Positions 9,007 to 17,415 of a DNA stretch of 64,000 bases are shown here, piece after piece. Below the pieces are notes generated by a model, which saw nothing but the letters and a program-made list of their open reading frames with translations, made no database searches and had not been told where the DNA came from. The first letter of the stretch is position 1, and each line of letters starts with the position of its first letter. Source of the DNA: Blastococcus capsensis (GTDB taxonomy: Bacteria; Actinomycetota; Actinomycetes; Mycobacteriales; Geodermatophilaceae); the NCBI RefSeq assembly GCF_030165005.1, contig NZ_JASNNW010000008.1, positions 1 to 64,000 of the forward strand. The letters are read 5' to 3'. Made by a program: the position numbers and the translations under genes.

Positions 9007-9743
9007 CGGTGCACTTCATCGGAGCCGGCCCCGGGGCGGCGGACCTGATCACCGTGCGGGCGGCGCGGCTCATCGCGAGCGCGCCGGTCTGCCTCTACGC
9101 GGGGGCGCTGGTGCCGCGGGAGCTGCTGGACACGTCCCCACCCGGCGCCCGGCTCGTCGACACGGCGAACCTGGACCTCGACGCGATCACCGCCGAACTG
9201 CTGGCCGCGCACGAGGCCGGCCTCGACGTGGCGCGGCTGCACTCCGGCGACCCGTCGGTCTACAGCGCGATGGCCGAGCAGATGCGCCGGCTCGACGCGC
9301 TCGGCGTGCCCTACGACGTCGTCCCGGGCGTGCCGGCGTTCGCCGCCGCCGCGGCCTCGCTCAAGCGGGAGCTGACCGTTCCCGGCGTGGGCCAGACGGT
9401 GATCCTGACCCGGACGTCGGCCCGCTCCACGCCCATGCCGCCGGGGGAGGACCTGGCCACGCTCGGTGCGTCCCGGGCGACCCTGGTCCTGCACCTGGCC
9501 GTGCAGCGGATCGCGGAGCTGGTGCCCGACCTCGTCCCGCACTACGGCGCCGACTGCCCGGTGGCCGTCGTCGCGCGCGCCAGCCGGGACGACGAGCTGA
9601 TCCTGCGGGGCACACTGGCCGACATCGCGGCGCAGGTCGCCGACGCCGGGGTCAAGCGGACGGCGGTGGTGATCGTCGGCGCGGTGCTGACCGCGGGGCA
9701 GTTCCCCGACAGCCACCTGTACTCGGCGACGAGATGCCGTTAG
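9003..9743 (+). CDS. cobM: Precorrin-4 C11-methyltransferase
   Basis: 246 residues, a single tetrapyrrole methylase domain. Visible signatures are HFIGAGPGAADLIT at the N-terminus, RLHSGDPSVYSA near 80, VPGVPAFAAAAA near 105, and a C-terminal VVIVGAVL. It adds a methyl group at C11 of precorrin-4. The ATG overlaps the cobL stop (ATGA). Its 3' end overlaps the 3' end of the convergent cbiD by 4 bases, leaving no room for a terminator between them. Confidence 0.96.
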   Translation: MTVHFIGAGPGAADLITVRAARLIASAPVCLYAGALVPRELLDTSPPGARLVDTANLDLDAITAELLAAHEAGLDVARLHSGDPSVYSAMAEQMRRLDALGVPYDVVPGVPAFAAAAASLKRELTVPGVGQTVILTRTSARSTPMPPGEDLATLGASRATLVLHLAVQRIAELVPDLVPHYGADCPVAVVARASRDDELILRGTLADIAAQVADAGVKRTAVVIVGAVLTAGQFPDSHLYSATRCR

Positions 9744-10846
9744 GCGCGGCCCACCACGGTGCCCGCGCGGTCGATCACCACGACGTCGACCGCGACCGGG
9801 GCGCAGCGGAGCACGCCGAGCGCCGTGTCCCGGGCGCCGGCCGCGACCAGGTCGCCCAGCGGCAGGCCGGCCGCCTGGCACTGCTGCAGCGCGTCAAGTG
9901 CGGTGTTCGCGCCGCGCACCCCCTCGACCAGCTCGGGCGACCCGCCGGCGCCCCGGACCCGCGCGGCCAGCGACTCGGTGGACACCTGCGAGCGGCCGGA
10001 GTGCAGATCGAGGTGACCGTCGGCGAGCTTGGCCAGCTTGCCGATGCCACCGGCGATGGTCAGCCGGGGCACCGGGTGGCGGCGCAGGTACTTGAGCACG
10101 GCGCCGGCGAAGTCACCCATGTCGAGCAGCGCGTCCTCGGGCAGGCCGTGCAGCTCGGTGACCACCCGCTCGCTGGTGCTGCCGGTGCACCCGGCGACGT
10201 GCTGGTGGCCGGCGGCCCGCGCCACGTCGATGCCGCGGCGGATCGAGTCGATCCACGAGGAGCACGAGTACGGGACGACGACGCCCGTGGTGCCCAGGAT
10301 CGACAGCCCGCCGAGGATGCCGAGCCGGGGGTTCCAGGTCCTGTGCGCCAGTTCCTCGCCGTGCTCCACGGAGATCTCGACGACGACGTCGCCGGTGCCG
10401 CCGTGGCGGGCGGCGACCGCGGCAACGTGCTCGCGGATGAACTGCCGGGGCATCGGGTTGATCGCCGGCTCGCCGACCGCCAGGGGCAGGCCGGGCTTCG
10501 TCACCGTGCCGACGCCGGACCCGGCGCGGAAGGTGACCCCGGTGCCGGGCTCGCCGACGGTGACGCGGGCCGACACGAGGGCGCCGTGCGTGACGTCCGG
10601 GTCGTCGCCGGCGTCCTTCACGATGCCCACGGTCGCGGCGCCGTCCGCCAGAAGCTCCTTCGCCAGCGCGAAGGACGGGTGCCTGTCGTTCGGCAGGTCG
10701 ATCATCACCGGGTCGGGGAACTCGCCGGTGAGCAGCGCGGTGTAGGCGGCGGTGGTCGCGGCGGTCGCGCAGGCGCCCGTCGTCCAGCCGTAGCGCAGTC
10801 CGGTGCTGCGCTCCCTGCCCGCCTCGGTCACCCGATCAGCATGCAC
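9740..10846 (-). CDS. cbiD: CbiD, cobalt-precorrin-5B C1-methyltransferase family
   Basis: 368 residues. The family N-terminal signature LRYGWTTGACATAA is at about 17-30. Other conserved blocks are GSGVGTVTKPGL and GLSILGTTGVV. CbiD methylates C1 in the oxygen-independent route, where aerobic producers often use CobF; no cobF is seen here. The start is GTG 10846, with GTG 10831 possible. Only 2 bases separate this start from the divergent cobK start, so promoters must lie within the neighbouring coding sequence or the transcripts are leaderless. Confidence 0.94.
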   Translation of the reverse strand: MHADRVTEAGRERSTGLRYGWTTGACATAATTAAYTALLTGEFPDPVMIDLPNDRHPSFALAKELLADGAATVGIVKDAGDDPDVTHGALVSARVTVGEPGTGVTFRAGSGVGTVTKPGLPLAVGEPAINPMPRQFIREHVAAVAARHGGTGDVVVEISVEHGEELAHRTWNPRLGILGGLSILGTTGVVVPYSCSSWIDSIRRGIDVARAAGHQHVAGCTGSTSERVVTELHGLPEDALLDMGDFAGAVLKYLRRHPVPRLTIAGGIGKLAKLADGHLDLHSGRSQVSTESLAARVRGAGGSPELVEGVRGANTALDALQQCQAAGLPLGDLVAAGARDTALGVLRCAPVAVDVVVIDRAGTVVGRA

Positions 10847-10848
10847 GG

Positions 10849-11592
10849 GTGGTGCGGGTGACCGGGCGGGTGCTCGTGCTCGGGGGGACGGGCGAGGCCC
10901 GGCGGCTCGCCGACGCCCTGGTCGCCGAGGGCGTCGACGTCGTGAGCTCGCTGGCCGGGCGGGTGGCGAAACCGGTGCTGCCGGTGGGCGAGGTGCGCAT
11001 CGGCGGCTTCGGCGGGGCCGAGGGGCTGGCCACCTGGCTGGCGGAGAACCCGGTGGCCGCCGTCGTGGACGCCACGCACCCCTTCGCGGCCGGCATGACG
11101 GCCAACGCCGCCGCGGCCGCCGACCTCACCGGCGTTCCGTTACTGCGACTGCAACGAGCGGGCTGGACCGCCCAGCCCGGCGACGACTGGCGGTGGGTGG
11201 ACTCGCTCGAGGCCGCCGCGGCGGCCGTGGCGAGCGTCGGCTCGGTCTTCCTCACCACCGGCCGGAAGGGGCTGGGCGCCTTCGCGGGACTGACCGCCCG
11301 CTGCCTGGTGCGCTCGGTCGACCCGCCGGGACCACCGCTGCCTGCGCGCACCGTCGTCGTCCTCGCCCGCGGACCGTTCACCGTGGCCGAGGAACTCGAG
11401 CTGATGCGACGGCACGAGGTGGAGGTCCTCGTCACCAAGGACAGCGGCGGGTCGATGACCGCGGCCAAGCTCACCGCCGCCCGTGAGCTCGGGCTGCCGG
11501 TCGTCCTCGTCCGGCGCCCGCCCGTACCGCCCGGCATCCCCACCGTGGCGACGGTCGACGAGGCGCTGGCCTGGGTCGCCGGCCGGCCGTGA
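10849..11592 (+). CDS. cobK: Precorrin-6A reductase
   Basis: About 247 residues of the CobK/CbiJ family. RVLVLGGTGEARRLA opens the protein, DATHPFAAGMTANA (about 75-88) and TTGRKGLGAF (about 133-142) follow, and VTKDSGGSMTAAKL (about 191-204) is near the end. It reduces the macrocycle of precorrin-6A with NADPH. GTG codons at 10849, 10852 and 10858 are all possible starts and none has a clear ribosome site, which suits a leaderless transcript. It is divergent from cbiD. Confidence 0.94.
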   Translation: MVRVTGRVLVLGGTGEARRLADALVAEGVDVVSSLAGRVAKPVLPVGEVRIGGFGGAEGLATWLAENPVAAVVDATHPFAAGMTANAAAAADLTGVPLLRLQRAGWTAQPGDDWRWVDSLEAAAAAVASVGSVFLTTGRKGLGAFAGLTARCLVRSVDPPGPPLPARTVVVLARGPFTVAEELELMRRHEVEVLVTKDSGGSMTAAKLTAARELGLPVVLVRRPPVPPGIPTVATVDEALAWVAGRP

Positions 11593-11659
11593 GCGCGGCC
11601 CGCCGCCCTCACCGGCCGAACACTGTGCACCAGAGAGCAGATCTTGGCCCGAGAACTGC

Positions 11660-11675
11660 CGGTGTGCGCACACCG
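11660..11675. promoter_or_regulatory. 16-bp perfect palindrome upstream of the toxin-antitoxin pair
   Basis: CGGTGTGCGCACACCG is a perfect palindrome in the 226-base gap between cobK and the antitoxin. It could bind a dimeric regulator, but no partner is identified. Confidence 0.35.
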
Positions 11676-11793
11676 TGGCGAGCTCGCCAGTGCTGCGCCC
11701 GGCGCCCTGAAGGAGCCTTGTCCCCGAGTGGGCCGCTCTGGGACACAGGCGGCCTCTGGTTCGCCCCACCGGGTCGTGGTCCTTCACTACCGT

Positions 11794-11808
11794 ATACCTC
11801 AGGGGTAT
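11794..11808. promoter_or_regulatory. Probable antitoxin autoregulatory operator
   Basis: An inverted repeat ATACC-TCAGG-GGTAT lies 11-25 bases before the antitoxin ATG. A further GGTAT half-site overlaps the start codon. Antitoxins of the ribbon-helix-helix type commonly repress their own operon at such short palindromes; the binding itself is inferred. Confidence 0.5.
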
Positions 11809-11818
11809 CCTCATCGGT

Positions 11819-12052
11819 ATGCCCGACACGGTTACCACTATCAAGGTGCCCCGGAGCCTGCGCGAGCGCATCGCCGCACGGGCAGGTCAGCAGCGGATGA
11901 CCGCCGCCGAAGTGATCGCTGAACTGCTCGACGAGGCGGACCGGCGTGCGCGGTTCGACGCCGTCCGCGAGGCCTACGCGAGCACGGATGCGTCCTACCG
12001 CGAGGAGACCGAGGCATGGGACTCCTTGGCTGACGACGGTCTGCACCCGTGA
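11819..12052 (+). CDS. Antitoxin, ribbon-helix-helix/MazE-like
   Basis: 77 residues. The N-terminus (TVTTIKVPRSLRERIAARA) has the strand-plus-helix pattern of a ribbon-helix-helix DNA-binding domain. The C-terminal half is acidic and Trp/Asp-rich (EETEAWDSLADDGLHP), typical of a toxin-neutralising tail. The ATG at 11819 follows an inverted repeat. Its stop overlaps the toxin start by 4 bases (GTGA), the usual antitoxin-first arrangement. Confidence 0.88.
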   Translation: MPDTVTTIKVPRSLRERIAARAGQQRMTAAEVIAELLDEADRRARFDAVREAYASTDASYREETEAWDSLADDGLHP

Positions 12053-12423
12053 CGGACAGGGCTCCCTTGCTCGAGCGTGGCGCCATCGTCTGGGTCGACT
12101 TCGACCCGACCGCGGGGAGGGAGCAGCGGGGCACCCGACCGGCCCTGGTGGTGTCCAGCACGGACTACCTGGCCAGCGTCCGCGATCTGGCGATCGTCGT
12201 CCCCATCACGTCAGTGGACCGGGGCTGGCCCCACCACGTGCTCGTCGAGGGCGACCGCACCGGCCTCTCCAAGCCGAGCTTCGCCATGACCGAGCAGCCG
12301 CGGACGATCTCGACGACTCGGATCGCGCGACGAACGGGGATCGCGGATGCCGGCACCATGCGAGGCGTCGACCAGTGGCTCCGCGACTTCCTGGGCATGG
12401 GCCACGGCCCTAGCCGCGAGTGA
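12049..12423 (+). CDS. MazF/PemK-family endoribonuclease toxin
   Basis: 124 residues. The N-terminal RGAIVWVDFDPTAGREQRG (about 10-28) and RPALVVSS are the MazF/PemK hallmark, forming the substrate loop and catalytic Arg. VVPITS and the C-terminal RTISTTRI match the later family strands. MazF proteins cut single-stranded RNA at short sequences and slow growth when the antitoxin is degraded. The GTG start overlaps the antitoxin stop. The pair sits between cobK and cobIJ and is unrelated to the cobalamin pathway. Confidence 0.92.
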   Translation: MTDRAPLLERGAIVWVDFDPTAGREQRGTRPALVVSSTDYLASVRDLAIVVPITSVDRGWPHHVLVEGDRTGLSKPSFAMTEQPRTISTTRIARRTGIADAGTMRGVDQWLRDFLGMGHGPSRE

Positions 12424-12501
12424 CCCGAAGTGGGCCGCTCAGTGCATGCCCGGGCCGCGGTCCACGTCGCAACGGCCGGACGAATGTCGGCGGCCGGGGT
12501 T

Positions 12502-14004
12502 TCACCTCGCGTCGGGGTGGGTGCGGGGCGTCCACACCGCCCCGGTCGCGGAGACCCGCGTCTGCGACGAGCCGATGATCAGCAGGCAGCGCATGTCGAC
12601 GGTCTCCGGGTCGAGGCCGGCCAGCGTCGTGACGGTGAGCTGCTCCTCGGGCCCGCCGACGTCCCGGCCGACCACGACGACGGTGTCGGCCGAGCGCGTC
12701 TCCAGCAGCACCTTCTGCGCCTCGCCCAGCTGGTGCGGCCGGTGCTTCGACCGCGGGTTGTAGAGCGCGATCACCAGGTCGGCGGCGGCGGCATGCCGCA
12801 GCCGGTCGACGACGACGTCCCAGGGCTTGAGGACGTCGGACAGCGACAGCACGCAGAAGTCGTGGCCCAGCGGAGCGCCGGCCTTGGCGGCCACGGCCTG
12901 CGCCGCGGTCAGCCCCGGCACGACGCGTACCTGGACGTCCGAGAACTCCGGCCGGTCCGCCACCTCCAGCACCGCGGCGGCCATGGCGAAGACCCCGGGG
13001 TCACCGCTGGAGACGACCGCGACCCGGCGGCCGCCGCGGGCCAGCTCCAGGGCGTGCGCGGCGCGCTCGGCCTCCACCCGGTTGTCGCTCGGGTGCCGGC
13101 GCTGGCGCGGGTTGACCGCCACCCGGTCCAGGTAGGGGCCGTAGCCCACGAGGTCGTCGGCGGCGTCGAGCGCGGCCGCGGCCTCGGGCGTCGTCCAGCT
13201 GCGGGAGCCGGGCCCCAGCCCCACGACGACGACTTCGCCGGCGTGGGGCTCTTCGGCGGCCGGCCGGTCGGGCACCGGCATGTCGCCGGTCAGCGGGCTC
13301 GGCATCAGGGCCAGGGAGAAGTACGGCACGCTCGCCGGGTCGACGTCGGCCAGCGGCATGGTGCGCTGGCGGTCGGTGGTGGCGCGTTCGACGTAGAGCG
13401 CGCGGTCGAGGACGCCGGCCCGGTCGAAGGCCTCGCGCACCTGGGGGAAGGTGCGGCCGAGCTTCATGACCGCGGCCGAGTCGGTCGTCGACAGCCACTC
13501 GGCGAGCTCGTCGGTGCCGAGCGTGCCGGGCAGGACGGTGAGCACCTCGTCCCGCTCGACCAGGGGCCGGCCGACCGCGGCCGCCGCGCCGCTGACGCTC
13601 GTCACGCCCGGGACGACCTCGGTCGGGTACCGGTGCGCCAGCCGCTTGTGCATGTGCATGTAGGAGCCGTAGAAGAACGGGTCGCCCTCGGCCAGGACGA
13701 CGACGTCGCGTCCGGCGTCCAGGTGCGCGGCCAGGCGGGCGGCCGCGGCCTCGTAGAACTCGTCGATGGCGCCCTGGTAGCCGCCGGGGTGGTCGGTGAC
13801 CTCCGTGGTGACCGGGTAGACGAGCAGCTCCTCGACCTGGCCCTCGCGCAGGTAGGGCTGGGCCAGGGCGCGGGCCACCGAGCGGCCGTGCCGCGCGGCG
13901 TGGAAGGCGACGACGTCGGCCGCGCCGATCAGGCGGGCGGCCTTGACGGTGACCAGTTCCGGGTCGCCGGGGCCGAGCCCCACCCCGTACAAGCGGCCGG
14001 TCAC
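12502..14004 (-). CDS. cobIJ: Fused precorrin-2 C20- and precorrin-3B C17-methyltransferase (CobI-CobJ)
   Basis: 500 residues with two tandem tetrapyrrole methylase domains. Domain 1 (about 1-235) is CobI-like: [18 protein letters not shown] and [16 protein letters not shown]. Domain 2 (about 255-495) is CobJ-like: [33 protein letters not shown], and [10 protein letters not shown] near the end. The fusion is common in actinobacteria. The GTG start at 14004 overlaps the cobH stop. It lies downstream of cobH, facing mazF, with a 78-base gap. Confidence 0.96.
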   Translation of the reverse strand: MTGRLYGVGLGPGDPELVTVKAARLIGAADVVAFHAARHGRSVARALAQPYLREGQVEELLVYPVTTEVTDHPGGYQGAIDEFYEAAAARLAAHLDAGRDVVVLAEGDPFFYGSYMHMHKRLAHRYPTEVVPGVTSVSGAAAAVGRPLVERDEVLTVLPGTLGTDELAEWLSTTDSAAVMKLGRTFPQVREAFDRAGVLDRALYVERATTDRQRTMPLADVDPASVPYFSLALMPSPLTGDMPVPDRPAAEEPHAGEVVVVGLGPGSRSWTTPEAAAALDAADDLVGYGPYLDRVAVNPRQRRHPSDNRVEAERAAHALELARGGRRVAVVSSGDPGVFAMAAAVLEVADRPEFSDVQVRVVPGLTAAQAVAAKAGAPLGHDFCVLSLSDVLKPWDVVVDRLRHAAAADLVIALYNPRSKHRPHQLGEAQKVLLETRSADTVVVVGRDVGGPEEQLTVTTLAGLDPETVDMRCLLIIGSSQTRVSATGAVWTPRTHPDAR

Positions 14005-14627
14005 TCCACATCACTCGCGATCGCGTTGACCGCTGCCGCCGTGATCGCGCTGCCGCCGCGGCGGCCCCGCACGACCAGGAACTCGAGGTCGGAGGCGGCG
14101 AGGGCGTCCTTGGACTCGGCGGCGCCGATGAAGCCGACCGGGATGCCGATGACGGCGGCCGGCCGAGGCGCGCCGGCGGCGATCATCTCGAGCAGGTGGA
14201 ACAGCGCGGTGGGGGCGTTGCCGATGGCGACGACGGCGCCGTCGAGCCGGTCGCGCCACAGCTCCAGCGCGGCGGCGGTGCGGGTAGTGCGGAGCTCGGC
14301 GGCGAGCCCCGGGGTGCGCGGGTCGTTCAGGGTGCAGACGACGTCGTTGTCCTTGGGCAGCCGGCGCCGGGTGATGCCGCTGGCCACCATCTGCGCGTCG
14401 CACAGCACCGGTGCGCCGGCGTCGAGCGCCTCGCGCGCCCGCTGGACGACGGCGGGGGAGCAGGCGATGTCCTCGACCAGGTCGACCTGCCCGCAGGCGT
14501 GGATCATCCTCACGGCCACGCGGGCGACGTCGTCGGGCAGCCCGCCCAGCTCGGCCTCGGCGCGGATCGTCGCGAACGACTGCCGGTAGATCTCGGCGCC
14601 GTCCTTCTCGTACTCGTAGACCACCAT
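14001..14627 (-). CDS. cobH: Precorrin-8X methylmutase
   Basis: 208 residues of the CobH/CbiC family. The catalytic-His block is [14 protein letters not shown] (about 38-51); other blocks are [30 protein letters not shown] and [18 protein letters not shown]. It moves the C11 methyl to C12, giving hydrogenobyrinic acid. It is probably the first gene of a short cobH-cobIJ operon. The upstream neighbour is a decayed DUF222 gene, which separates it from cobG. Confidence 0.96.
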   Translation of the reverse strand: MVVYEYEKDGAEIYRQSFATIRAEAELGGLPDDVARVAVRMIHACGQVDLVEDIACSPAVVQRAREALDAGAPVLCDAQMVASGITRRRLPKDNDVVCTLNDPRTPGLAAELRTTRTAAALELWRDRLDGAVVAIGNAPTALFHLLEMIAAGAPRPAAVIGIPVGFIGAAESKDALAASDLEFLVVRGRRGGSAITAAAVNAIASDVE

Positions 14628-14697
14628 CGGGCGGGAAGGCTACGTCGGCGGCCTCGACCCGTCCGCGCCCGGTCAGCCCGTCCGCGATCGTTCGAGT

Positions 14698-15943
14698 TCA
14701 GCGGTGATGCGCGGCAAGGATCAGGATCTCGGTGCCGTCGGGGCGCCAGGTGCGCCATCGGCCGTCGGCTTGGCGTTCGATCCGGAAGCCGTGGTGGACC
14801 TTGGTGTGGTGCCGCTCGCACAGCAGGGCGCAGTTCTCGAGGTTGGTCTCGCCGCCGTCGATCCAGGTCACCAGGTGGTGGACGTCGCACCAGTGCGCGG
14901 GGGCGTCGCAGCCGGTGCTCTGCACACTCAACGACGCCGCAGCCGCGGTCGCGGTAGTCGATGGCGCGGCGCAGCTGGGGCGGGGAGACCCGCTGGCGGC
15001 GGCCGTAGTCCAGGACCTGGCCGTCGGGGCCGATGACGATGCGGCTGATGCCGCCGTCACACGCCAGCCAGCGGGCCCGGGCGGCGGAGATCATCGTCCC
15101 GAAGCCGGTCTGGGCGGCACCCGGGCCGGTGGCCGGGTCGACCAGGTCGGTCAGATCCACCCGGACCACGACGTGCGGCTTCTGGATGCGCAGGATCGGC
15201 AGGCCGCCGGCGGCGAGGGCGTTGTCGGCGAGCTGCACGAGGGCGTCCCCCTGCTGCTGCGCGCGGGTGCGGGTGTCCCCGGCCGGGCGGGAGGCCTGCA
15301 CGATCGACTCCACGGCGGTCTGGAACTTCTCCCCGCCCACGGCGTCCAGTTCTCCGCGGAAGGACAGCGACCCGTCGGCGTGCCTGGTGAAGGTCAGCCC
15401 CCGGCCCCCGGCCCTCGGTGGGATCGGGTTCGGGCCCGTCGGGGTCCAGCCGGGCCAGGTAGTGGGCCACGACCTGGCGCAGCTCGGCGTGCGGGCGGGT
15501 GGCGGCGACCTCGGCCAGCGCGGCGTCCACACCGGCCAGGTCCACGCCCTGGGCTGCGGCGGCGGCCAGGTTGGCCGGTGCCACCACCGGCGCGACCGCG
15601 GCGACCGCCTCGGCGGGAACCGCCCCGGTGCCCGCGGCCTGGGCGAGGGCGGGCAGCTGCTCCAGTGCCCGCCCCGAGGCCACCAGCCGGGATGCCGCAG
15701 CCGGTGAGAAGCGGGCCTGCCCGCGCAGCCAGGACGGCATGCTCTTGTGCCCGTCGTGCTCGGATGCCCCGGTCAGCTAGCCCTGGCGCACGCTGCGGGC
15801 GATCGCGGCGGACAGCCGGTTACCGGCCACCAGCAGTGGGCCCAGCCGCTCGATCAGCTGCGGTCCGAACGAGCCGGCCAGGTCCTCGGCGGCCAGATCG
15901 TCCAGCGCCGCGGCCAGCCGGGCCAGCGCCTCGGACGCACTGC
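14698..15943 (-). pseudogene. DUF222/HNH endonuclease (13E12-repeat type), multiply broken
   Basis: The protein can be read only by joining three frames. The N-terminal part (LARLAAALDDLAAEDLAG) meets an in-frame TAG at 15777-15779 where the family normally has Glu (RQG-stop-LTGASEHDGHKS). A frameshift near 15396-15415, in a G-rich run, moves to the frame with LTFTRHADGSLSFRGELD. A second frameshift near 14915-14950 moves to the HNH end (CDVHHLVTWIDGGETNLENC). The stop is at 14698. The HNH residues survive, but the gene cannot make one product. It interrupts the cobG/cobH neighbourhood. Confidence 0.88.
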
Positions 15944-15959
15944 TCGAACAAATGTACGA
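15944..15959 (-). promoter_or_regulatory. Probable LexA/SOS box at the DUF222 gene
   Basis: Read on the minus strand, TCGTACATTTGTTCGA differs by one base from the actinobacterial LexA consensus TCGAAC-N4-GTTCGA. It sits at the expected start of the DUF222 gene. 13E12-type genes in mycobacteria are known LexA targets, with the box overlapping the start. Confidence 0.6.
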
Positions 15960-16073
15960 ATACTACTGCCGATCGATCACGACCGCAGCACGAAGTCGCA
16001 GCTCAGAAGCTCATCCACGGAACTGAGGCGGGCCTTGACAGCGGACCGGCGAGCTCATCGAGCCGCCGCGCCG

Positions 16074-17252
16074 TCAGTCGGCGGGCTCGTCGATCCGGTA
16101 GCCGGAGCCGGTGGCGACCACGTCCACGACCGCGCCGCCGGGTCGTCCGCAGCGCCGCTCGCACCCGGCCCAGTGCTGCCGCGCCCCACCGGCCGGCAGG
16201 GAGCGGGTCACCACGGCGGCGGTCGCGTCGGCGCGGACGTCGGCGCGCGACTTGGCGCAGCCGGGCAAGCCGGCGCACGCGGTCACGCGGGTCCACGCGC
16301 TGGCCGGGTCGAGCACCAGCCCGGCCTCCGCCAGCAGCGCGGCCGCCGACCCGTCGGCCAGGTCAGACACGACGACCCCGCGCCACGGCGTCAGCTGGAT
16401 CTCCGCCGCGAGGTCGGCCAGCAGCGCGAGGTGAGCGACGGTCAGCCGACCCAGGGGCACCACCGCGGCGAGCGCCGTCCGCCCGTCGTCCTGCCGCACC
16501 GCGCCGATCGGCCGGGTCCGCGGCTCGGCCGGCACCTCGACCCGAGTGCCGACCGGTGCACCGTCCACCCGCTCCGCCACCCGCGCCGGTCCGTCGGTCA
16601 GCTCGGCCAGCCGCCAGGCGGTGCCGCCCTGGGCCGCGCGCTCGCGCAGGAAGGCGCGGGTGGCGGCGAGCGCGAGGCCGACGGCGCCGTCCGGCGCCGT
16701 GCGCACCCCGCTGTCGACGCCGGCCAGCAGGAGTGCCACGGTGCGGTCGTCCAGCGCGAGCAGCCCGACGTCGGCACCCAACCCGGCGACATCGCCCCGG
16801 CCGTCGTCGAAGGCGGCGAGGTACCGGCCGGGCAGCGCGGCGAGTGCGGGCTCGGCGCACAGCGCGGCATCGAACTCGGTCACCCAGGGCCGGACGTCGA
16901 GCAGCCCACCGGCGCGGCCGCTCAGCACACTGGCGAGCAGGTTCCGCACGCGTTCGTGCGTCTCGCTGGGCAGCAGACCTGCCTCGGCGAGCCGGCCGCC
17001 CAGCTCCCGCCCCGCGTCCGGTGGCAGCCCGCGCAGCTGCAGGTTGCCGCGGCTGGTGAGCTCCACCGCGCCGTCGCCGAGCTCCCGTGCGGCCGCGCCG
17101 ACGGCGCGGAGCTGCGCCGCGGTCAGCGCGCCACCCGGGACGCGGATCCGTGCGAGGCCGCCGTCAGCGGCCTGATGAACCTGCAGCGCACCGGGACAGG
17201 CATCGACGCGGATGCGGGAGGGGCCGATTGTCCGGGAGGGGCCGATCGTCAT
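16074..17252 (-). CDS. cobG: Precorrin-3B synthase
   Basis: 392 residues, a sulfite/nitrite-reductase-like protein. The N-terminal ferredoxin-like half has RGNLQLRGL. The C-terminal iron-sulfur and siroheme-type cysteines are in VTACAGLPGCAKSRADV and WAGCERRCGRP. In aerobic producers CobG uses O2 to hydroxylate precorrin-3A before ring contraction. The ATG at 17252 is followed by a duplicated six-residue block (TIGPSR twice). It diverges from the rhodopsin gene over 163 bases. Confidence 0.92.
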   Translation of the reverse strand: MTIGPSRTIGPSRIRVDACPGALQVHQAADGGLARIRVPGGALTAAQLRAVGAAARELGDGAVELTSRGNLQLRGLPPDAGRELGGRLAEAGLLPSETHERVRNLLASVLSGRAGGLLDVRPWVTEFDAALCAEPALAALPGRYLAAFDDGRGDVAGLGADVGLLALDDRTVALLLAGVDSGVRTAPDGAVGLALAATRAFLRERAAQGGTAWRLAELTDGPARVAERVDGAPVGTRVEVPAEPRTRPIGAVRQDDGRTALAAVVPLGRLTVAHLALLADLAAEIQLTPWRGVVVSDLADGSAAALLAEAGLVLDPASAWTRVTACAGLPGCAKSRADVRADATAAVVTRSLPAGGARQHWAGCERRCGRPGGAVVDVVATGSGYRIDEPAD

Positions 17253-17415
17253 GGCGGTGGCGAGGCTACGTCCTGTCGTCCCAGGCGGTCGACGCGCCGG
17301 TGGGGGACGTCGGGAATGGCGCACTCGATGGCGCTCGACTTTGCTGGACACCTCGGATGTGCCGGGGAGCCCGGCTTACCGGCGCCCCCTGTGCCGTGAC
17401 GAGAGGCGATGCCGC
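17253..17415. promoter_or_regulatory. Divergent promoter region between cobG and the rhodopsin gene
   Basis: This 163-base gap must hold signals for both directions. I see no riboswitch core and no convincing paired -35/-10 boxes. GAGAGG at 17401-17406 lies 9 bases before the rhodopsin GTG and is a plausible ribosome site. Confidence 0.5.

Noticed and set aside
17253..17415. A third cobalamin riboswitch upstream of cobG
   Set aside because: No GCCACTG box or GGAAGCC-GGTG block was found on either strand.
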